Below, piece after piece: positions 19,416 to 28,637 of a stretch of DNA of 64,000 nt. The stretch is from Pseudorhodoplanes sp. (lineage in GTDB: Bacteria; Pseudomonadota; Alphaproteobacteria; Rhizobiales; Xanthobacteraceae). The stretch's first letter is position 1; each line of letters begins with the position of its first letter. The position numbers and the translations under genes were made by a program. Where the stretch lies: the NCBI GenBank assembly GCA_022843165.1, contig JALHOD010000004.1, forward strand, positions 62,001 through 126,000. Direction: 5' to 3'. The notes below the pieces were generated by a model. The model made no database searches and was not told the origin of the DNA. It saw only the letters and a program-made list of their open reading frames with translations.

Positions 19416-19593
19416 GTTTCAACTCTCCTGTCGCCGGATTTGGCGCCGCCGGCATGATACCCCGCGCCGGCCGGCCTGCGTCCTTATCTTCCGCCGCGGG
19501 GAGCGGTATTGATCTTGCGCAAGCGGCGGATTTGCGGCGATTCTACAGGTCGCGGGCGGCGATGCCGGAGGCCCGTTGCAGGGAGAGGCCAAC

Positions 19594-20136
19594 ATGGACA
19601 TCCGCCAGATACCGGTCGGGGAAAACCCGCCCAGGGACGTCAACGCGGTGATCGAAATTCCGCTCGGCGGCGTGCCGGTGAAATACGAGATCGACAAGGC
19701 GTCGGGCGCGCTGTTCGTCGACCGCTTCCTGCACACGGCGATGTTCTATCCCGGCAATTACGGATTCATTCCGCACACCCTGTCGGCGGACGGCGATCCC
19801 TGCGACGTGCTGGTGGTGAGCCAGGTGCCGGTGGTGCCGGGCGCGGTGATCCGCTGCCGGCCGGTGGGCGCGCTGATGATGGAGGACGAGGCCGGCGGCG
19901 ACGAGAAGATTCTCGCGGTGCCGGTGGACGCGCTGCATCCGTTCTACAAGGGCGTGCAGAGCTATCGCGACCTGCCGCCGATCATGTGCGAGCAGATGGC
20001 GCATTTCTTCCAGCACTACAAGGATCTGGAAAAGGGCAAATGGGTCACCATCGCGCGCTGGCTGGACGCCGACGGCGCCGAACAGCTGATCATCGACGCG
20101 ATCGGGCGCGCAAAACAGGCGGACGGCAAAAGCTGA
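19594..20136 (+). CDS. ppa: Inorganic pyrophosphatase
   Basis: Family I pyrophosphatase (180 residues) hydrolysing PPi to two phosphates in the cytoplasm and pulling biosynthetic reactions forward. Metal-binding signatures are present: KYEIDKASGALFVDR near the start, YPGNYGFIPHT, and the DGDPCDVLV motif with the catalytic aspartates. GGGAGAGG ahead of the ATG at 19594 fixes the start; the TTG at 19576 has no such site. A single-gene unit. Confidence 0.96.
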   Translation: MDIRQIPVGENPPRDVNAVIEIPLGGVPVKYEIDKASGALFVDRFLHTAMFYPGNYGFIPHTLSADGDPCDVLVVSQVPVVPGAVIRCRPVGALMMEDEAGGDEKILAVPVDALHPFYKGVQSYRDLPPIMCEQMAHFFQHYKDLEKGKWVTIARWLDADGAEQLIIDAIGRAKQADGKS

Positions 20137-20146
20137 CGCGGCGCTC

Positions 20147-21124
20147 TCAGCGCATCTCGATCCTGGCGTCCTTCACCAGCTGCTGCGCCGCGGCGCGGTC
20201 GCGGCGGATCAAGGCGGCAAACTCGTCCGGCGTGTCGGCGGCCGGCACCAGGCCGCGGCTGACGATATATTTGTCGCGGAAGGCGGGATCGCCCACGATG
20301 CGGCGGGTCTCGGCCGACAGCCGCTCGACGATCGCCTGCGGCGTGCCGGCGGGTGCGAACAGGCCGTACCAGTCGCGCGAGGGCGTGCCCTTGTAGCCGA
20401 GTTCCGCAATGGTCGGGACGCCGGGAAACAGCGGCGAGCGCATCTCGTTGCCGACCGCGAGCGCGGTCATCTCGCCGCTTGTCAACTGGCCGCTGACATT
20501 GCCGACGCCGATCAGCGCGATCGGCGTGGAGCCGTTCATCACCGCGTTGACGGCGTCGCCGCCGCCCTTGAACGGCACCCGCACCCAGTCGGCGCCCTTC
20601 TCCGCCTTCAGCGACTCCATGTAGAGCGCGAGCGCGGGCGAGGCGGTGAGATAGCTGAGCGTGCCGGCTTTCGCCTTCGAGGCGGCGACGAGATCGTCGA
20701 CCGTCTTCACGTTCAGCTTCGAATTCACGATCAGCATCTGGGTGAGGAAGAACAGGTTGCTGACCGGCTGCAGCCCCTTGTCCGGATCGAAGCCGAGATT
20801 TCTGTAGACGAACTGGTTGAAGGTCACCGGCTCGTTGTGAATGATGCAGATGGTGTAGCCGTCGGGCGCGGCCTCGATGCAGGCGCGGGTGCCGACATTC
20901 ATCGCCCCGCCCGGACGGTTCTCGACGACCACCGGCTGGCCGAGCCGCAGCCGCAACTCCTCGCCCAGCGCGCGCATGAACATGTCGCTTAAGCCGCCCG
21001 CGCTCGAGGTGGTGATCGCGCGGATCGGGCGCGACGGATAATCCTGCGCGGCCCCGGCTGCTGCGAAGAGCGGCCAGATCAGGACCGCCGCGAAAAGCGG
21101 CGCAAGGCCCCGGCGTGAACGCAA
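20147..21124 (-). CDS. Bug-family tripartite tricarboxylate transporter substrate-binding protein
   Basis: 325-residue periplasmic solute-binding protein with a signal peptide (1-26, ending AGAAQ), followed by YPSRPIRAITTSSAGGLSD and the VENRPGGAMNVGTRA motif characteristic of Bug/TctC proteins. These bind small carboxylates and normally feed TctA/TctB permeases. No TctAB genes are adjacent, so it is an orphan binding protein, common in bacteria with expanded Bug families. The ligand is unknown. It converges with ppa. Confidence 0.9.
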   Translation of the reverse strand: MRSRRGLAPLFAAVLIWPLFAAAGAAQDYPSRPIRAITTSSAGGLSDMFMRALGEELRLRLGQPVVVENRPGGAMNVGTRACIEAAPDGYTICIIHNEPVTFNQFVYRNLGFDPDKGLQPVSNLFFLTQMLIVNSKLNVKTVDDLVAASKAKAGTLSYLTASPALALYMESLKAEKGADWVRVPFKGGGDAVNAVMNGSTPIALIGVGNVSGQLTSGEMTALAVGNEMRSPLFPGVPTIAELGYKGTPSRDWYGLFAPAGTPQAIVERLSAETRRIVGDPAFRDKYIVSRGLVPAADTPDEFAALIRRDRAAAQQLVKDARIEMR

Positions 21125-21239
21125 TGTCGCCTCCCGAATTTCTTGTTTTGTTGCGGGATTGTCCGGCTTATTTCCGGTGACGTCAATTCGAACGCAATCA
21201 ATCCACGCGGTCCGGCTGTGGAGCGCCCGCGTCCATCGT

Positions 21240-21265
21240 CATGCCCGCGCTTGTCGCAGGCAGGA
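21240..21265. repeat. Short palindromic intergenic repeat remnant
   Basis: CATGCCCGCGCTTGTCGCAGGC forms a mismatched stem and resembles the dispersed palindromes found between genes in many Rhizobiales. It lies between the Bug gene and yqeY. Confidence 0.3.
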
Positions 21266-21283
21266 CGGAGAAAATTTCGACGC

Positions 21284-21736
21284 TCAGCCGAGCTTGCTCT
21301 TCACCATCCCGCTCGCCTTGCCGAAATCCATCTGGCCGGCATATCTGCCTTTCAGCGCGCCGATCACCTTGCCCATGTCCTTGATGCCGGCCGCGCCGGT
21401 CTCCTTGATGGCGGCGTCGATGGCGGCGCCGATCTCGGCGTCCGACATCTGCTTGGGCAGATAGGCGGTGATGATCGCGATCTCCTCGCCTTCCTGCTGC
21501 GCGAGTTCGGGACGTCCGCCCTTCTCGTAGAGTTCCTTCGATTCCTGGCGCTGCTTGATCATCTTCTGCAGCACCGACAGCAGATCGCCGTCGGACAAAG
21601 GCGGCTTGCCGGCCCCCCGCGCCTCGATATCGGCATTCTTGATGGTCGAGTTGACCAGGCGCAGCGTCGAGACCCGGCGCTCGTCCTTGGCCTTCATCGC
21701 GTCCTTCAGGGCGTTGTTGATGTCGTCTCGCAGCAC
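21284..21736 (-). CDS. GatB/YqeY domain-containing protein
   Basis: 150-residue YqeY-family protein: MLRDDINNALKDAMKAKDERRVSTLRLVNSTIKN at the N-terminus, the QRQESKELYEKGGRPELAQQE segment, and the C-terminal GKVIGALKGRYAGQMDFGKAS motif. The fold matches the tail domain of GatB and may bind tRNA, but no physiological role is established. It lies near carA in the opposite orientation, as in other Rhizobiales. Confidence 0.92.
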   Translation of the reverse strand: MLRDDINNALKDAMKAKDERRVSTLRLVNSTIKNADIEARGAGKPPLSDGDLLSVLQKMIKQRQESKELYEKGGRPELAQQEGEEIAIITAYLPKQMSDAEIGAAIDAAIKETGAAGIKDMGKVIGALKGRYAGQMDFGKASGMVKSKLG

Positions 21737-21743
21737 GGTGACC

Positions 21744-21977
21744 TCATGAATTCACGGGTGAAACGGAAACGCGCGCCCTGAAGCGCCAGAATGCAACCAG
21801 CGCCCAGACCGCCTCGATGACCCCGAACGGCCAGGCCCCCTGCAGGAACCCGTAGGCCGAGCCCAGACCGCAGGCGGCGGCGAAGGCCAGAATGAACCAG
21901 GGGCTGCGGTCCTCGAAAGCGTAGCAAACCAGCATGGCCGTCACGGCAAAAAGCCCGAAAGCCGTGAGCAAATCCAT
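21744..21977 (-). CDS. Small hydrophobic membrane protein
   Basis: 77-residue protein with two or three hydrophobic stretches (LLTAFGLFAVTAMLVCYAF, WFILAFAAACGLGSAYGFL, FGVIEAVWALVAFWRF). I recognise it only as a conserved-looking alphaproteobacterial small membrane protein without known function. The start is taken at 21977 (MDLLTAF); a start at 21995 would add six residues but has no ribosome site. It ends 7 bases before yqeY and is divergent from carA. Confidence 0.7.
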   Translation of the reverse strand: MDLLTAFGLFAVTAMLVCYAFEDRSPWFILAFAAACGLGSAYGFLQGAWPFGVIEAVWALVAFWRFRARVSVSPVNS

Positions 21978-21994
21978 GTTCTCAAAAAGCCTCA

Positions 21995-22022
21995 TTGACG
22001 GCGCGGGACAGCGCGTTATTTA
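21995..22022 (+). promoter_or_regulatory. Candidate carA promoter giving a nearly leaderless mRNA
   Basis: TTGACG (21995-22000) and TATTTA (22017-22022) are 16 bases apart. Transcription would start near 22029, two bases before the carA ATG, and no ribosome site precedes that ATG. Confidence 0.5.
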
Positions 22023-22030
22023 GGCCTCTC

Positions 22031-23221
22031 ATGAACCCCAAACAAGACGATTCCGGCTGGTCCGAGCCCAAGGCCACGGCCCTCCTCGTGCTGGCCGACG
22101 GCACCGTTCTGGAAGGCACCGGCTTCGGCGCCGCCGGCTCCGCCGTCGGCGAGGTCTGCTTCAACACCGCGATGACGGGTTATGAGGAAATCCTCACCGA
22201 TCCCTCCTATGCCGGGCAGATCATCACCTTCACCTTCCCGCACATCGGCAATGTCGGAACCAACGAAGACGACATCGAAACGGTGAACATGGCGGCGACG
22301 CCGGGCGCGCGCGGCGTGATCCTGAACGCGCCGATCACCGCGCCGTCGAATTACCGCGCCACCCGCCATCTCGACCAGTGGCTCAAAAGCCGTGGCATCA
22401 TCGGCCTGTCGGGCCTCGACACCCGCGCATTGACCGCGCTCATCCGCGAGAAGGGCATGCCCAATGCCGTGATCGCGCACCAGCCCTCGGGCCAGTTCGA
22501 TCTCGACGCGCTGAAGACAGAAGCGCGCGCATGGCCGGGCCTCGAAGGCATGGACCTGGTGCCGATGGTGACGTCGGGCCAGCGCTTCACCTGGGACGAA
22601 GGTCCGTGGGATCTGGAAACAGGTTACGCGCGGCAGGAGAATCCGGAATTCCATGTCGTCGCCATCGACTACGGCGTGAAGCGCAACATCCTGCGCCTGC
22701 TCGCGGGCAACGGGTGCAAGGTGACGGTGGTTCCCGCCACCACATCGGCGGAGGACATCCTGGCGCTGAAGCCGGACGGCGTGTTCCTGTCGAACGGTCC
22801 CGGCGATCCGGCGGAAACCGGCAAATACGCCGTGCCGGTGATCCGCGAAGTGATCGACAGGAATGTGCCGACCTTCGGCATCTGCCTCGGCCACCAGATG
22901 CTCGGCATCGCGCTCGGCGGCACCACCATGAAGATGCATCAGGGCCATCACGGCGCCAATCATCCGGTGAAGGACCTCACCACCGGCAAGGTCGAGATCA
23001 CCTCGATGAATCACGGCTTCGCGGTCGACAAGGACTCGCTGCCGAAGAATGTCACGCAGACCCATGTTTCGCTGTTCGACGGTTCCAATGCCGGCATCGC
23101 GCTCAGCGACAAGCCGGTCTTCTCGGTGCAATACCACCCGGAAGCCTCGCCCGGTCCACGCGATTCTCATTATCTGTTCAGGCGCTTCGTCGACCTGATG
23201 CGCGAGCGCAAGCGGGCGTAA
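22031..23221 (+). CDS. carA: Carbamoyl-phosphate synthase small subunit
   Basis: 396-residue glutaminase subunit that releases ammonia from glutamine and passes it to CarB for carbamoyl-phosphate synthesis (arginine and pyrimidines). The N-terminal CPSase domain starts ALLVLADGTVLEG. The class I amidotransferase domain has the nucleophile Cys in FGICLGHQML and the His/Glu of QYHPEASPGP. The ATG at 22031 gives the family N-terminus. carB lies 2 kb downstream behind unrelated genes and a tRNA, so the two subunits are not a simple operon. Confidence 0.97.
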   Translation: MNPKQDDSGWSEPKATALLVLADGTVLEGTGFGAAGSAVGEVCFNTAMTGYEEILTDPSYAGQIITFTFPHIGNVGTNEDDIETVNMAATPGARGVILNAPITAPSNYRATRHLDQWLKSRGIIGLSGLDTRALTALIREKGMPNAVIAHQPSGQFDLDALKTEARAWPGLEGMDLVPMVTSGQRFTWDEGPWDLETGYARQENPEFHVVAIDYGVKRNILRLLAGNGCKVTVVPATTSAEDILALKPDGVFLSNGPGDPAETGKYAVPVIREVIDRNVPTFGICLGHQMLGIALGGTTMKMHQGHHGANHPVKDLTTGKVEITSMNHGFAVDKDSLPKNVTQTHVSLFDGSNAGIALSDKPVFSVQYHPEASPGPRDSHYLFRRFVDLMRERKRA

Positions 23222-23233
23222 ACATCACCGCGC

Positions 23234-23451
23234 TCACGCGCAGCACTGGCTGCCGGCTTGTATCGGCGGACACGGAACCGAACCGTAGGAACAGAAAACG
23301 CAGCAATCGCCCGGCTTGGTTTCAGTCGTGCGCCGCATTTCCGGCAATCATAGAACCAGACGCAGGCGTCGGCGGGCATGGTTTCCCTCGCGGAATGACC
23401 GCAGGCGGGACAGGTCAACGTCGATTGCATTATTGCTTCGGTCATCGCCAT
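23234..23451 (-). pseudogene. Frameshifted GDCCVxC domain-containing gene
   Basis: From a start near 23451 the minus strand reads MAMTEAIMQSTLTCPACGHS, then YDCRKCGARLKP, a zinc-ribbon-like cysteine-rich protein. The frame then shifts by one base near 23310-23315. In the neighbouring frame the diagnostic PGDCCVFCSYGSVPCPPIQ continues to a stop at 23234-23236. Restoring one base would give an intact small protein of about 70 residues. In other bacteria GDCCVxC proteins occur near metal or mercury genes. It is a recent pseudogene or a sequencing error. Confidence 0.75.
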
Positions 23452-23632
23452 CCGCTGCTCTGCACCAGCCCGCATGAAGCCCGAGCCGGCTTTTTTTACC
23501 ATGCCTGCTTATCGCATGGCTCAGATAACACTGCATTTTCGCGTGAAAATCGCGCAATGCCTCGTTTTTGATAAAGATGATGTTAAATGCCTTTGGGTAA
23601 GGCATGGGGGACCTGAAGAGGCCAATTGCGAA

Positions 23633-24157
23633 ATGTCGTCCCGTAAACCCGAGCCGCGAACCTTCCTGTTTGAGGATGACGGCTCGATCCCCAATAATCC
23701 GGTTCTGCCGTTCGTCATCTTTCCGACGGCGATCAATCTGTCGGGCACCGCCTATCCCGAAGAGATCGTGGAGAAGATGTTCGAGCGCAACGGCTGGGGC
23801 GATATCTGGCGCAACGGCATCTACCCCTATGTCCATTACCATTCGCAGATTCACGAAGGCATGGCGATCGCGCGCGGCCGCGCCAAGGTCCGCTTCGGCG
23901 GCGACAATGGCGAGGACGTCGATCTCGGTCCCGGCGATGTCGCGATTCTGCCGGCCGGCACCGGGCATCAATGCCTGTGGGCTTCGCCCGACCTTGTGGT
24001 GGTCGGCGCCTATCCCAGGAGCGGGCGTTTCGACCTGTGCCGCGGCAGCAAGGCGGAACGCGAGAAGGCGCTCACCGTGATCCCGTCGGTGCCGCTGCCG
24101 GACACCGATCCGGTCTATGGCAAGAACGGCCCGCTGCTGAAGTTGTGGCGCGCCTGA
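23633..24157 (+). CDS. Cupin domain-containing protein
   Basis: 174-residue single-domain cupin. The motif HYHSQIHEGMAIARGRAKVRFGG supplies the first metal-binding His set and GDVAILPAGTGHQCL the second. The family includes YjlB-like proteins of unknown function; the fold could bind a metal and a small molecule. The start at 23633 (MSSRKPEPRTF) is preferred because the upstream frame is not cupin-like. It is followed 22 bases later by a methyltransferase gene and may share its transcript. Confidence 0.85.
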   Translation: MSSRKPEPRTFLFEDDGSIPNNPVLPFVIFPTAINLSGTAYPEEIVEKMFERNGWGDIWRNGIYPYVHYHSQIHEGMAIARGRAKVRFGGDNGEDVDLGPGDVAILPAGTGHQCLWASPDLVVVGAYPRSGRFDLCRGSKAEREKALTVIPSVPLPDTDPVYGKNGPLLKLWRA

Positions 24158-24179
24158 CAATTGGCCGTATGATCCCGTC

Positions 24180-24869
24180 ATGGCCGACTGGATCTCCTTC
24201 TTCGATTCCGATCATTCGATCTATGTGAATGCGCGGCACCGCGAGGTGCATGCGCGCATCACCGGTGGCGGCATGCTCGCCTATGTCAACGCGGGCGACG
24301 CGGTGCTGGATTACGGCTGCGGCGAAGCGGCCTATGCCGAACGCATCGCCGAAAAAGCCGGCCGGCTGATGCTGTGCGAGGCGGCGCCGAAACTGCGCGA
24401 GGCCTTGTCTGCGCGCGTCACGTCCAATCCGAAAATTTCCGTGCTCACGCCGGAGGAGGCCGCCGCCCTGCCCGACGCCTCGCTCGAGGTGGTGATCCTG
24501 CATTCAGTGTCGCAATATCTGTCGCCGCAACTGACCGACACGCTGTTCCTGCTGTTCCGGCGATTGCTGCGGCCGGGCGGCCGCCTGATCGTCGGCGACG
24601 TGGTGCAGCCCGGCACCCCGGCCTGGAAGGACGCACTCGCCCTGCTGCGCTTCGGCGCGCGCGACGGATTTTTCGTCGCGTCGGTCTTCGGCCTGCTGCG
24701 CACGGCGCTGTCGGATTATTCGAAGCTGCGCAAGGATGCCGGGCTCACGCGCTACGGCGAAGCGCAGATGCTGGAGAAGCTGACGGCGACCGGCTTTTCC
24801 GCCACCCGCGCGCCGGTCAATATCGGCCATCTGCAGACCCGCATGACCTTCGTGGCAAAACCGGCCTGA
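24180..24869 (+). CDS. Class I SAM-dependent methyltransferase
   Basis: 229-residue Rossmann-fold methyltransferase: motif I VLDYGCGEAAYAERI (residues about 42-56), an acidic end of strand 2 (LMLCEAAP), motif near VVILHSVSQYL and the post-motif LLRPGGRLIVGDV. The substrate cannot be told from sequence. The N-terminal DSDHSIYVNARHREVHA is typical of small-molecule methyltransferases in this group. Probably cotranscribed with the upstream cupin gene; a tRNA follows. Confidence 0.88.
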   Translation: MADWISFFDSDHSIYVNARHREVHARITGGGMLAYVNAGDAVLDYGCGEAAYAERIAEKAGRLMLCEAAPKLREALSARVTSNPKISVLTPEEAAALPDASLEVVILHSVSQYLSPQLTDTLFLLFRRLLRPGGRLIVGDVVQPGTPAWKDALALLRFGARDGFFVASVFGLLRTALSDYSKLRKDAGLTRYGEAQMLEKLTATGFSATRAPVNIGHLQTRMTFVAKPA

Positions 24870-24940
24870 GACGCGCGATTAGCGAAGCGGCAACCACGTT
24901 CCCTAACGCGGCTGCAAGTCCCCTCGTCCAATGTGTGCGC

Positions 24941-25015
24941 GGCCCGGTGGCGGAGCGGCGACGCAAAGGTCGTGCAAGACCTTTGAGCCTGGTTCGAATC
25001 CAGGCCGGGCCTCCA
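24941..25015 (+). tRNA. tRNA-Cys (GCA) with an abnormal anticodon arm
   Basis: Acceptor GGCCCGG/CCGGGCC, discriminator T, encoded CCA, D-arm GCGG...ACGC and T-arm CCTGG-TTCGAAT-CCAGG are all good, and U73 with a GCA anticodon is the Cys identity. Between AAGGT and ACCTT the loop reads CGTGCAAG, eight bases instead of seven; pairing its ends instead gives a six-base loop on an extended stem (AAAGGTC/GACCTTT). Either way the anticodon arm is non-standard. Total length is 75 bases. Confidence 0.8.
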
Positions 25016-25027
25016 ATCTTCGCGAAT

Positions 25028-25049
25028 AGCCGTCCGGACGGGCTGTTTT
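25028..25049 (+). terminator. Probable terminator after tRNA-Cys
   Basis: A short GC-rich hairpin (GCCGT-CCGG-ACGG core within 25029-25043) is followed by GTTTT. It lies 14 bases after the tRNA CCA end. Confidence 0.4.
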
Positions 25050-25127
25050 CGCGGCATCCACAGCATATCCGCCGGCCGGAATTCGGCTCTTCCCACCCCC
25101 CCGATTCTGGTCTAAAGACCCGACCGC

Positions 25128-25184
25128 GCGGGGAAAACCCCGCCGCCGGGGGCCAAGGACGCGCGCAAAGCGCGCCCTTTTTTT
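25128..25184 (+). terminator. Candidate transcription attenuator ahead of carB
   Basis: Hairpin GCGGGG-AAAA-CCCCGC (25128-25143) is followed by AAGG-AC-GCGCGC-AAA-GCGCGC-CCTT with a seven-T run (stem 25161-25175, T-run 25178-25184). This is a textbook intrinsic terminator ending only 20 bases before the carB ATG. There is no room for a promoter between them, so carB must be read through it. Confidence 0.7.
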
Positions 25185-25203
25185 ATGCGCCGAAACGGAG
25201 CCG

Positions 25204-28200
25204 ATGCCCAAACGCACAGATATCAAGTCGATCCTGATCATCGGAGCAGGCCCGATCGTCATCGGACAGGCCTGCGAGTTCGACTATTCCGGCACCCAGG
25301 CCTGCAAGGCGCTCAAGGAAGAGGGCTACCGGATCGTGCTGGTGAATTCGAACCCGGCCACGATCATGACCGACCCCGATCTCGCCGACGCCACCTATAT
25401 CGAACCGATCACCCCGGACATCGTCGCCAAGATCATCGAGAAGGAGCGGCCCGACGCGCTGCTGCCCACCATGGGCGGGCAGACCGCGCTCAACTGCGCG
25501 CTGTCGCTCAAGAAGATGGGCGTGCTCGACAAGTTCAACGTGCAGATGATCGGCGCCACCGCGGAAGCCATCGACAAGGCCGAGGACCGCGAACTGTTTC
25601 GCGAGGCGATGACCAAGATCGGGCTGTCGACGCCGCGCTCGCATCACGTGAAGACGCTGGCCGGCGCGCTCAACGCGCTGGAAGATATCGGCCTGCCGGC
25701 GATCATCCGCCCAAGCTTCACCATGGGCGGCACCGGCGGCGGCATCGCCTATAACCGCGCCGAGTTCATCGACATCGTGGAAGGCGGCATCGACGCCTCG
25801 CCCACCAGCGAAGTGCTGATCGAGGAATCGGTGCTCGGCTGGAAGGAATACGAGATGGAGGTCGTCCGCGACAAGGCGGACAACTGCATCATCATCTGCT
25901 CGATCGAGAATCTCGATCCGATGGGCGTGCATACCGGCGACTCGATCACCATCGCGCCGGCGCTGACGCTGACCGACAAGGAATACCAGATCATGCGCGA
26001 CGCCTCGCTGGCGGTTCTGCGCGAGATCGGCGTGGAGACCGGCGGCTCCAATGTGCAGTTCGCGGTCAATCCGGAAAACGGCCGGCTCATTGTCATTGAA
26101 ATGAATCCGCGCGTGTCGCGCTCCTCCGCCTTGGCCTCGAAGGCGACCGGCTTTCCGATCGCCAAGGTCGCGGCCAAGCTCGCGGTCGGCTACACGCTCG
26201 ACGAGATCGCCAACGACATCACCGGCGGCGCGACGCCGGCCTCGTTCGAGCCGACCATCGACTATGTGGTCACCAAGATTCCGCGCTTCGCGTTCGAGAA
26301 ATTCCCCGGCGCCGAGCCGCTGCTCACGACCTCGATGAAGTCGGTCGGCGAGGCGATGGCGATCGGCCGCAGCTTCCAGGAAAGCCTGCAGAAGGCGCTG
26401 CGCTCGATGGAGACCGGCCTGACCGGGCTCGACGAGATCACGATCGAGGGCCTCGGCCAGGGCGACGACAAGAACGCCATCCGCGCCGCGCTCGGCACGC
26501 CGACGCCGGACCGGCTGCTGAAGGTCGCGCAGGCGATGCGGCTCGGCATCGACGACGAGCAGATTTATGCCAGTTGCAAGATCGATCCGTGGTTCCTCGC
26601 CCAGATCCGCGGCATCGTCGACATGGAAGCGCAGATCGCGGCCAGGGGCCTGCCGACCACGCCGGGGGCGCTGCGCCGCCTGAAGGCGATGGGCTTTTCC
26701 GACGCCCGCCTCGGCAAGCTGACCAACACGCCGGTCGAGACCGTGACCAGGAAACGGCACGCGCTCGACGTGCGGCCGGTGTTCAAGCGCATCGACACCT
26801 GCGCGGCGGAGTTCGCCTCGCCCACCGCCTATATGTATTCGAGCTACGAGGCGCCGTTCGCCGGCAAGCCGGTGAGCGAGGCCGCGCCCTCCGACCGCAA
26901 GAAGGTGGTCATTCTCGGCGGCGGCCCGAACCGCATCGGACAGGGCATCGAGTTCGACTATTGCTGCTGCCATGCCTGTTTCGCGCTGCGCGACGCCGGC
27001 TACGAGACCATCATGATCAACTGCAATCCGGAAACGGTGTCGACCGACTACGACACCTCGGACCGGCTGTATTTCGAGCCGCTGACCGCCGAGGACGTGC
27101 TGGAGATCATCGACGTCGAGCGCTCGCGCGGCACGCTGCATGGCGTGATCGTGCAGTTCGGCGGACAGACGCCGCTCAAGCTCGCGGAAGCGCTGGAGAA
27201 GGCGAATGTGCCGATCCTCGGCACCTCGCCCGACATGATCGATCTCGCCGAAGATCGCGACCGCTTCAAGACCCTGCTCGACAAGTTGAAGCTCAAGCAG
27301 CCGCAGAACGGCATCGCCACCTCGCCGAAGGAAGCGCGCGCCATCGCCGAGGAAATCGGATTCCCGGTCGTGATCCGCCCGTCCTATGTGCTGGGCGGAC
27401 GCGCGATGGAAATCGTGCACGACAACGGCCAGCTCGACCGCTATCTGGCGCGGCTGACCGGCGATCTCGACCGCCCGTCGGAGCTCGTGGTGTCGAAGAA
27501 GCGGCCGCTGCTGATCGACCGCTATCTGTCGGACGCGATCGAAGTGGACGTCGATTGCCTGGCCGACGGCAAGGACGCCTTCATCGCCGGCATCATGGAA
27601 CATATCGAGGAAGCCGGCATCCATTCCGGCGATTCCGCCTGCTCGCTGCCGCCGCATTCGCTCGACAAGAAGACGATCGCCGAACTCGAGCGCCAGACCA
27701 AGGCGCTGGCGCTCGCGCTCAATGTCGGCGGGCTGATGAACGTGCAATATGCGATCAAGGGCGAGGACGTTTACGTGCTGGAAGTGAATCCGCGCGCCTC
27801 ACGCACGGTGCCGTTCGTCGCCAAGGTGGTGGGCTGGCCGGTCGCCAAGATCGCCTCGCGCATCATGGCCGGCGAGAAGATCAAGGACCTGAACCTGAAG
27901 CCGGCAAAAATCGATCATGTCGGCGTCAAGGAAGCGGTGTTCCCGTTCGCGCGTTTCCCCGGCGTGGACACCGTGCTCGGCCCGGAGATGAAATCCACCG
28001 GCGAAGTGATGGGGATCGACAAATCCTTCGCCATCGCCTTCGCCAAGAGCCAGCTCGGCGCCGGCTCCAAGCTGCCGCGCTCGGGCACCGTGTTCGTCTC
28101 GGTGCGCGACGCCGACAAGTCCCGGATCCTGGGCTCCCTGAAGCTGCTGGTCGATCTGGGCTTCAGAATCATCGCCACCTCGGGCACCCTGCGCTACCTG

Positions 28201-28485
28201 ACCGAGCAGGGCGTCCCGGCCAGCAAGATCAACAAGGTGCTGGAAGGCCGCCCGCATATCGTCGACGCCATCAAAAACGGCGAAGTTCAGCTGGTTTTCA
28301 ACACCACCGAGGGGGCGGAGGCGTTGAAGGATTCCAAATCGCTGCGGGCCGCCGCCCTCTTGCATAAAGTGCCCTACTACACCACTCTTTCAGGAGCCGT
28401 CGCGGCGGCGCAAGGAATAAAAGCCTTTCTCGGGGGCGACCTCGAGGTCAGAGCGCTGCAGAGCTATTTCGGCGGTCGGAACTGA
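25204..28485 (+). CDS. carB: Carbamoyl-phosphate synthase large subunit
   Basis: 1093-residue synthetase that makes carbamoyl phosphate from bicarbonate, ammonia and two ATP. Two homologous ATP-grasp halves are visible: the first opens with [22 protein letters not shown] and the second (near 560) with [21 protein letters not shown]. The C-terminal MGS-like allosteric domain starts near 955 ([12 protein letters not shown]). A GGAG ribosome site precedes the ATG. Ammonia comes through a tunnel from CarA, encoded 2 kb upstream. It is followed by greA, as in related bacteria. Confidence 0.98.
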   Translation: MPKRTDIKSILIIGAGPIVIGQACEFDYSGTQACKALKEEGYRIVLVNSNPATIMTDPDLADATYIEPITPDIVAKIIEKERPDALLPTMGGQTALNCALSLKKMGVLDKFNVQMIGATAEAIDKAEDRELFREAMTKIGLSTPRSHHVKTLAGALNALEDIGLPAIIRPSFTMGGTGGGIAYNRAEFIDIVEGGIDASPTSEVLIEESVLGWKEYEMEVVRDKADNCIIICSIENLDPMGVHTGDSITIAPALTLTDKEYQIMRDASLAVLREIGVETGGSNVQFAVNPENGRLIVIEMNPRVSRSSALASKATGFPIAKVAAKLAVGYTLDEIANDITGGATPASFEPTIDYVVTKIPRFAFEKFPGAEPLLTTSMKSVGEAMAIGRSFQESLQKALRSMETGLTGLDEITIEGLGQGDDKNAIRAALGTPTPDRLLKVAQAMRLGIDDEQIYASCKIDPWFLAQIRGIVDMEAQIAARGLPTTPGALRRLKAMGFSDARLGKLTNTPVETVTRKRHALDVRPVFKRIDTCAAEFASPTAYMYSSYEAPFAGKPVSEAAPSDRKKVVILGGGPNRIGQGIEFDYCCCHACFALRDAGYETIMINCNPETVSTDYDTSDRLYFEPLTAEDVLEIIDVERSRGTLHGVIVQFGGQTPLKLAEALEKANVPILGTSPDMIDLAEDRDRFKTLLDKLKLKQPQNGIATSPKEARAIAEEIGFPVVIRPSYVLGGRAMEIVHDNGQLDRYLARLTGDLDRPSELVVSKKRPLLIDRYLSDAIEVDVDCLADGKDAFIAGIMEHIEEAGIHSGDSACSLPPHSLDKKTIAELERQTKALALALNVGGLMNVQYAIKGEDVYVLEVNPRASRTVPFVAKVVGWPVAKIASRIMAGEKIKDLNLKPAKIDHVGVKEAVFPFARFPGVDTVLGPEMKSTGEVMGIDKSFAIAFAKSQLGAGSKLPRSGTVFVSVRDADKSRILGSLKLLVDLGFRIIATSGTLRYLTEQGVPASKINKVLEGRPHIVDAIKNGEVQLVFNTTEGAEALKDSKSLRAAALLHKVPYYTTLSGAVAAAQGIKAFLGGDLEVRALQSYFGGRN

Positions 28486-28637
28486 AACCAAAGCCAGTTC
28501 CGGCAGTTGGTGACGGTTATTTTTGGACAAGGGTTGGATCGCGTGCCGCCGTTTCCCGTCGGCCTGCGATCAGAACTTTTGTCTCTTTCTCCCGGCGGAA
28601 CGCGATCCAGGCGCCGCCGGGCTGGAGGTTAAGGACG

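Noticed and set aside
25183-27747. 854-codon minus-strand frame opposite carB
   Set aside because: Shadow of carB; composition is that of antisense GC-rich DNA with no recognisable motif.
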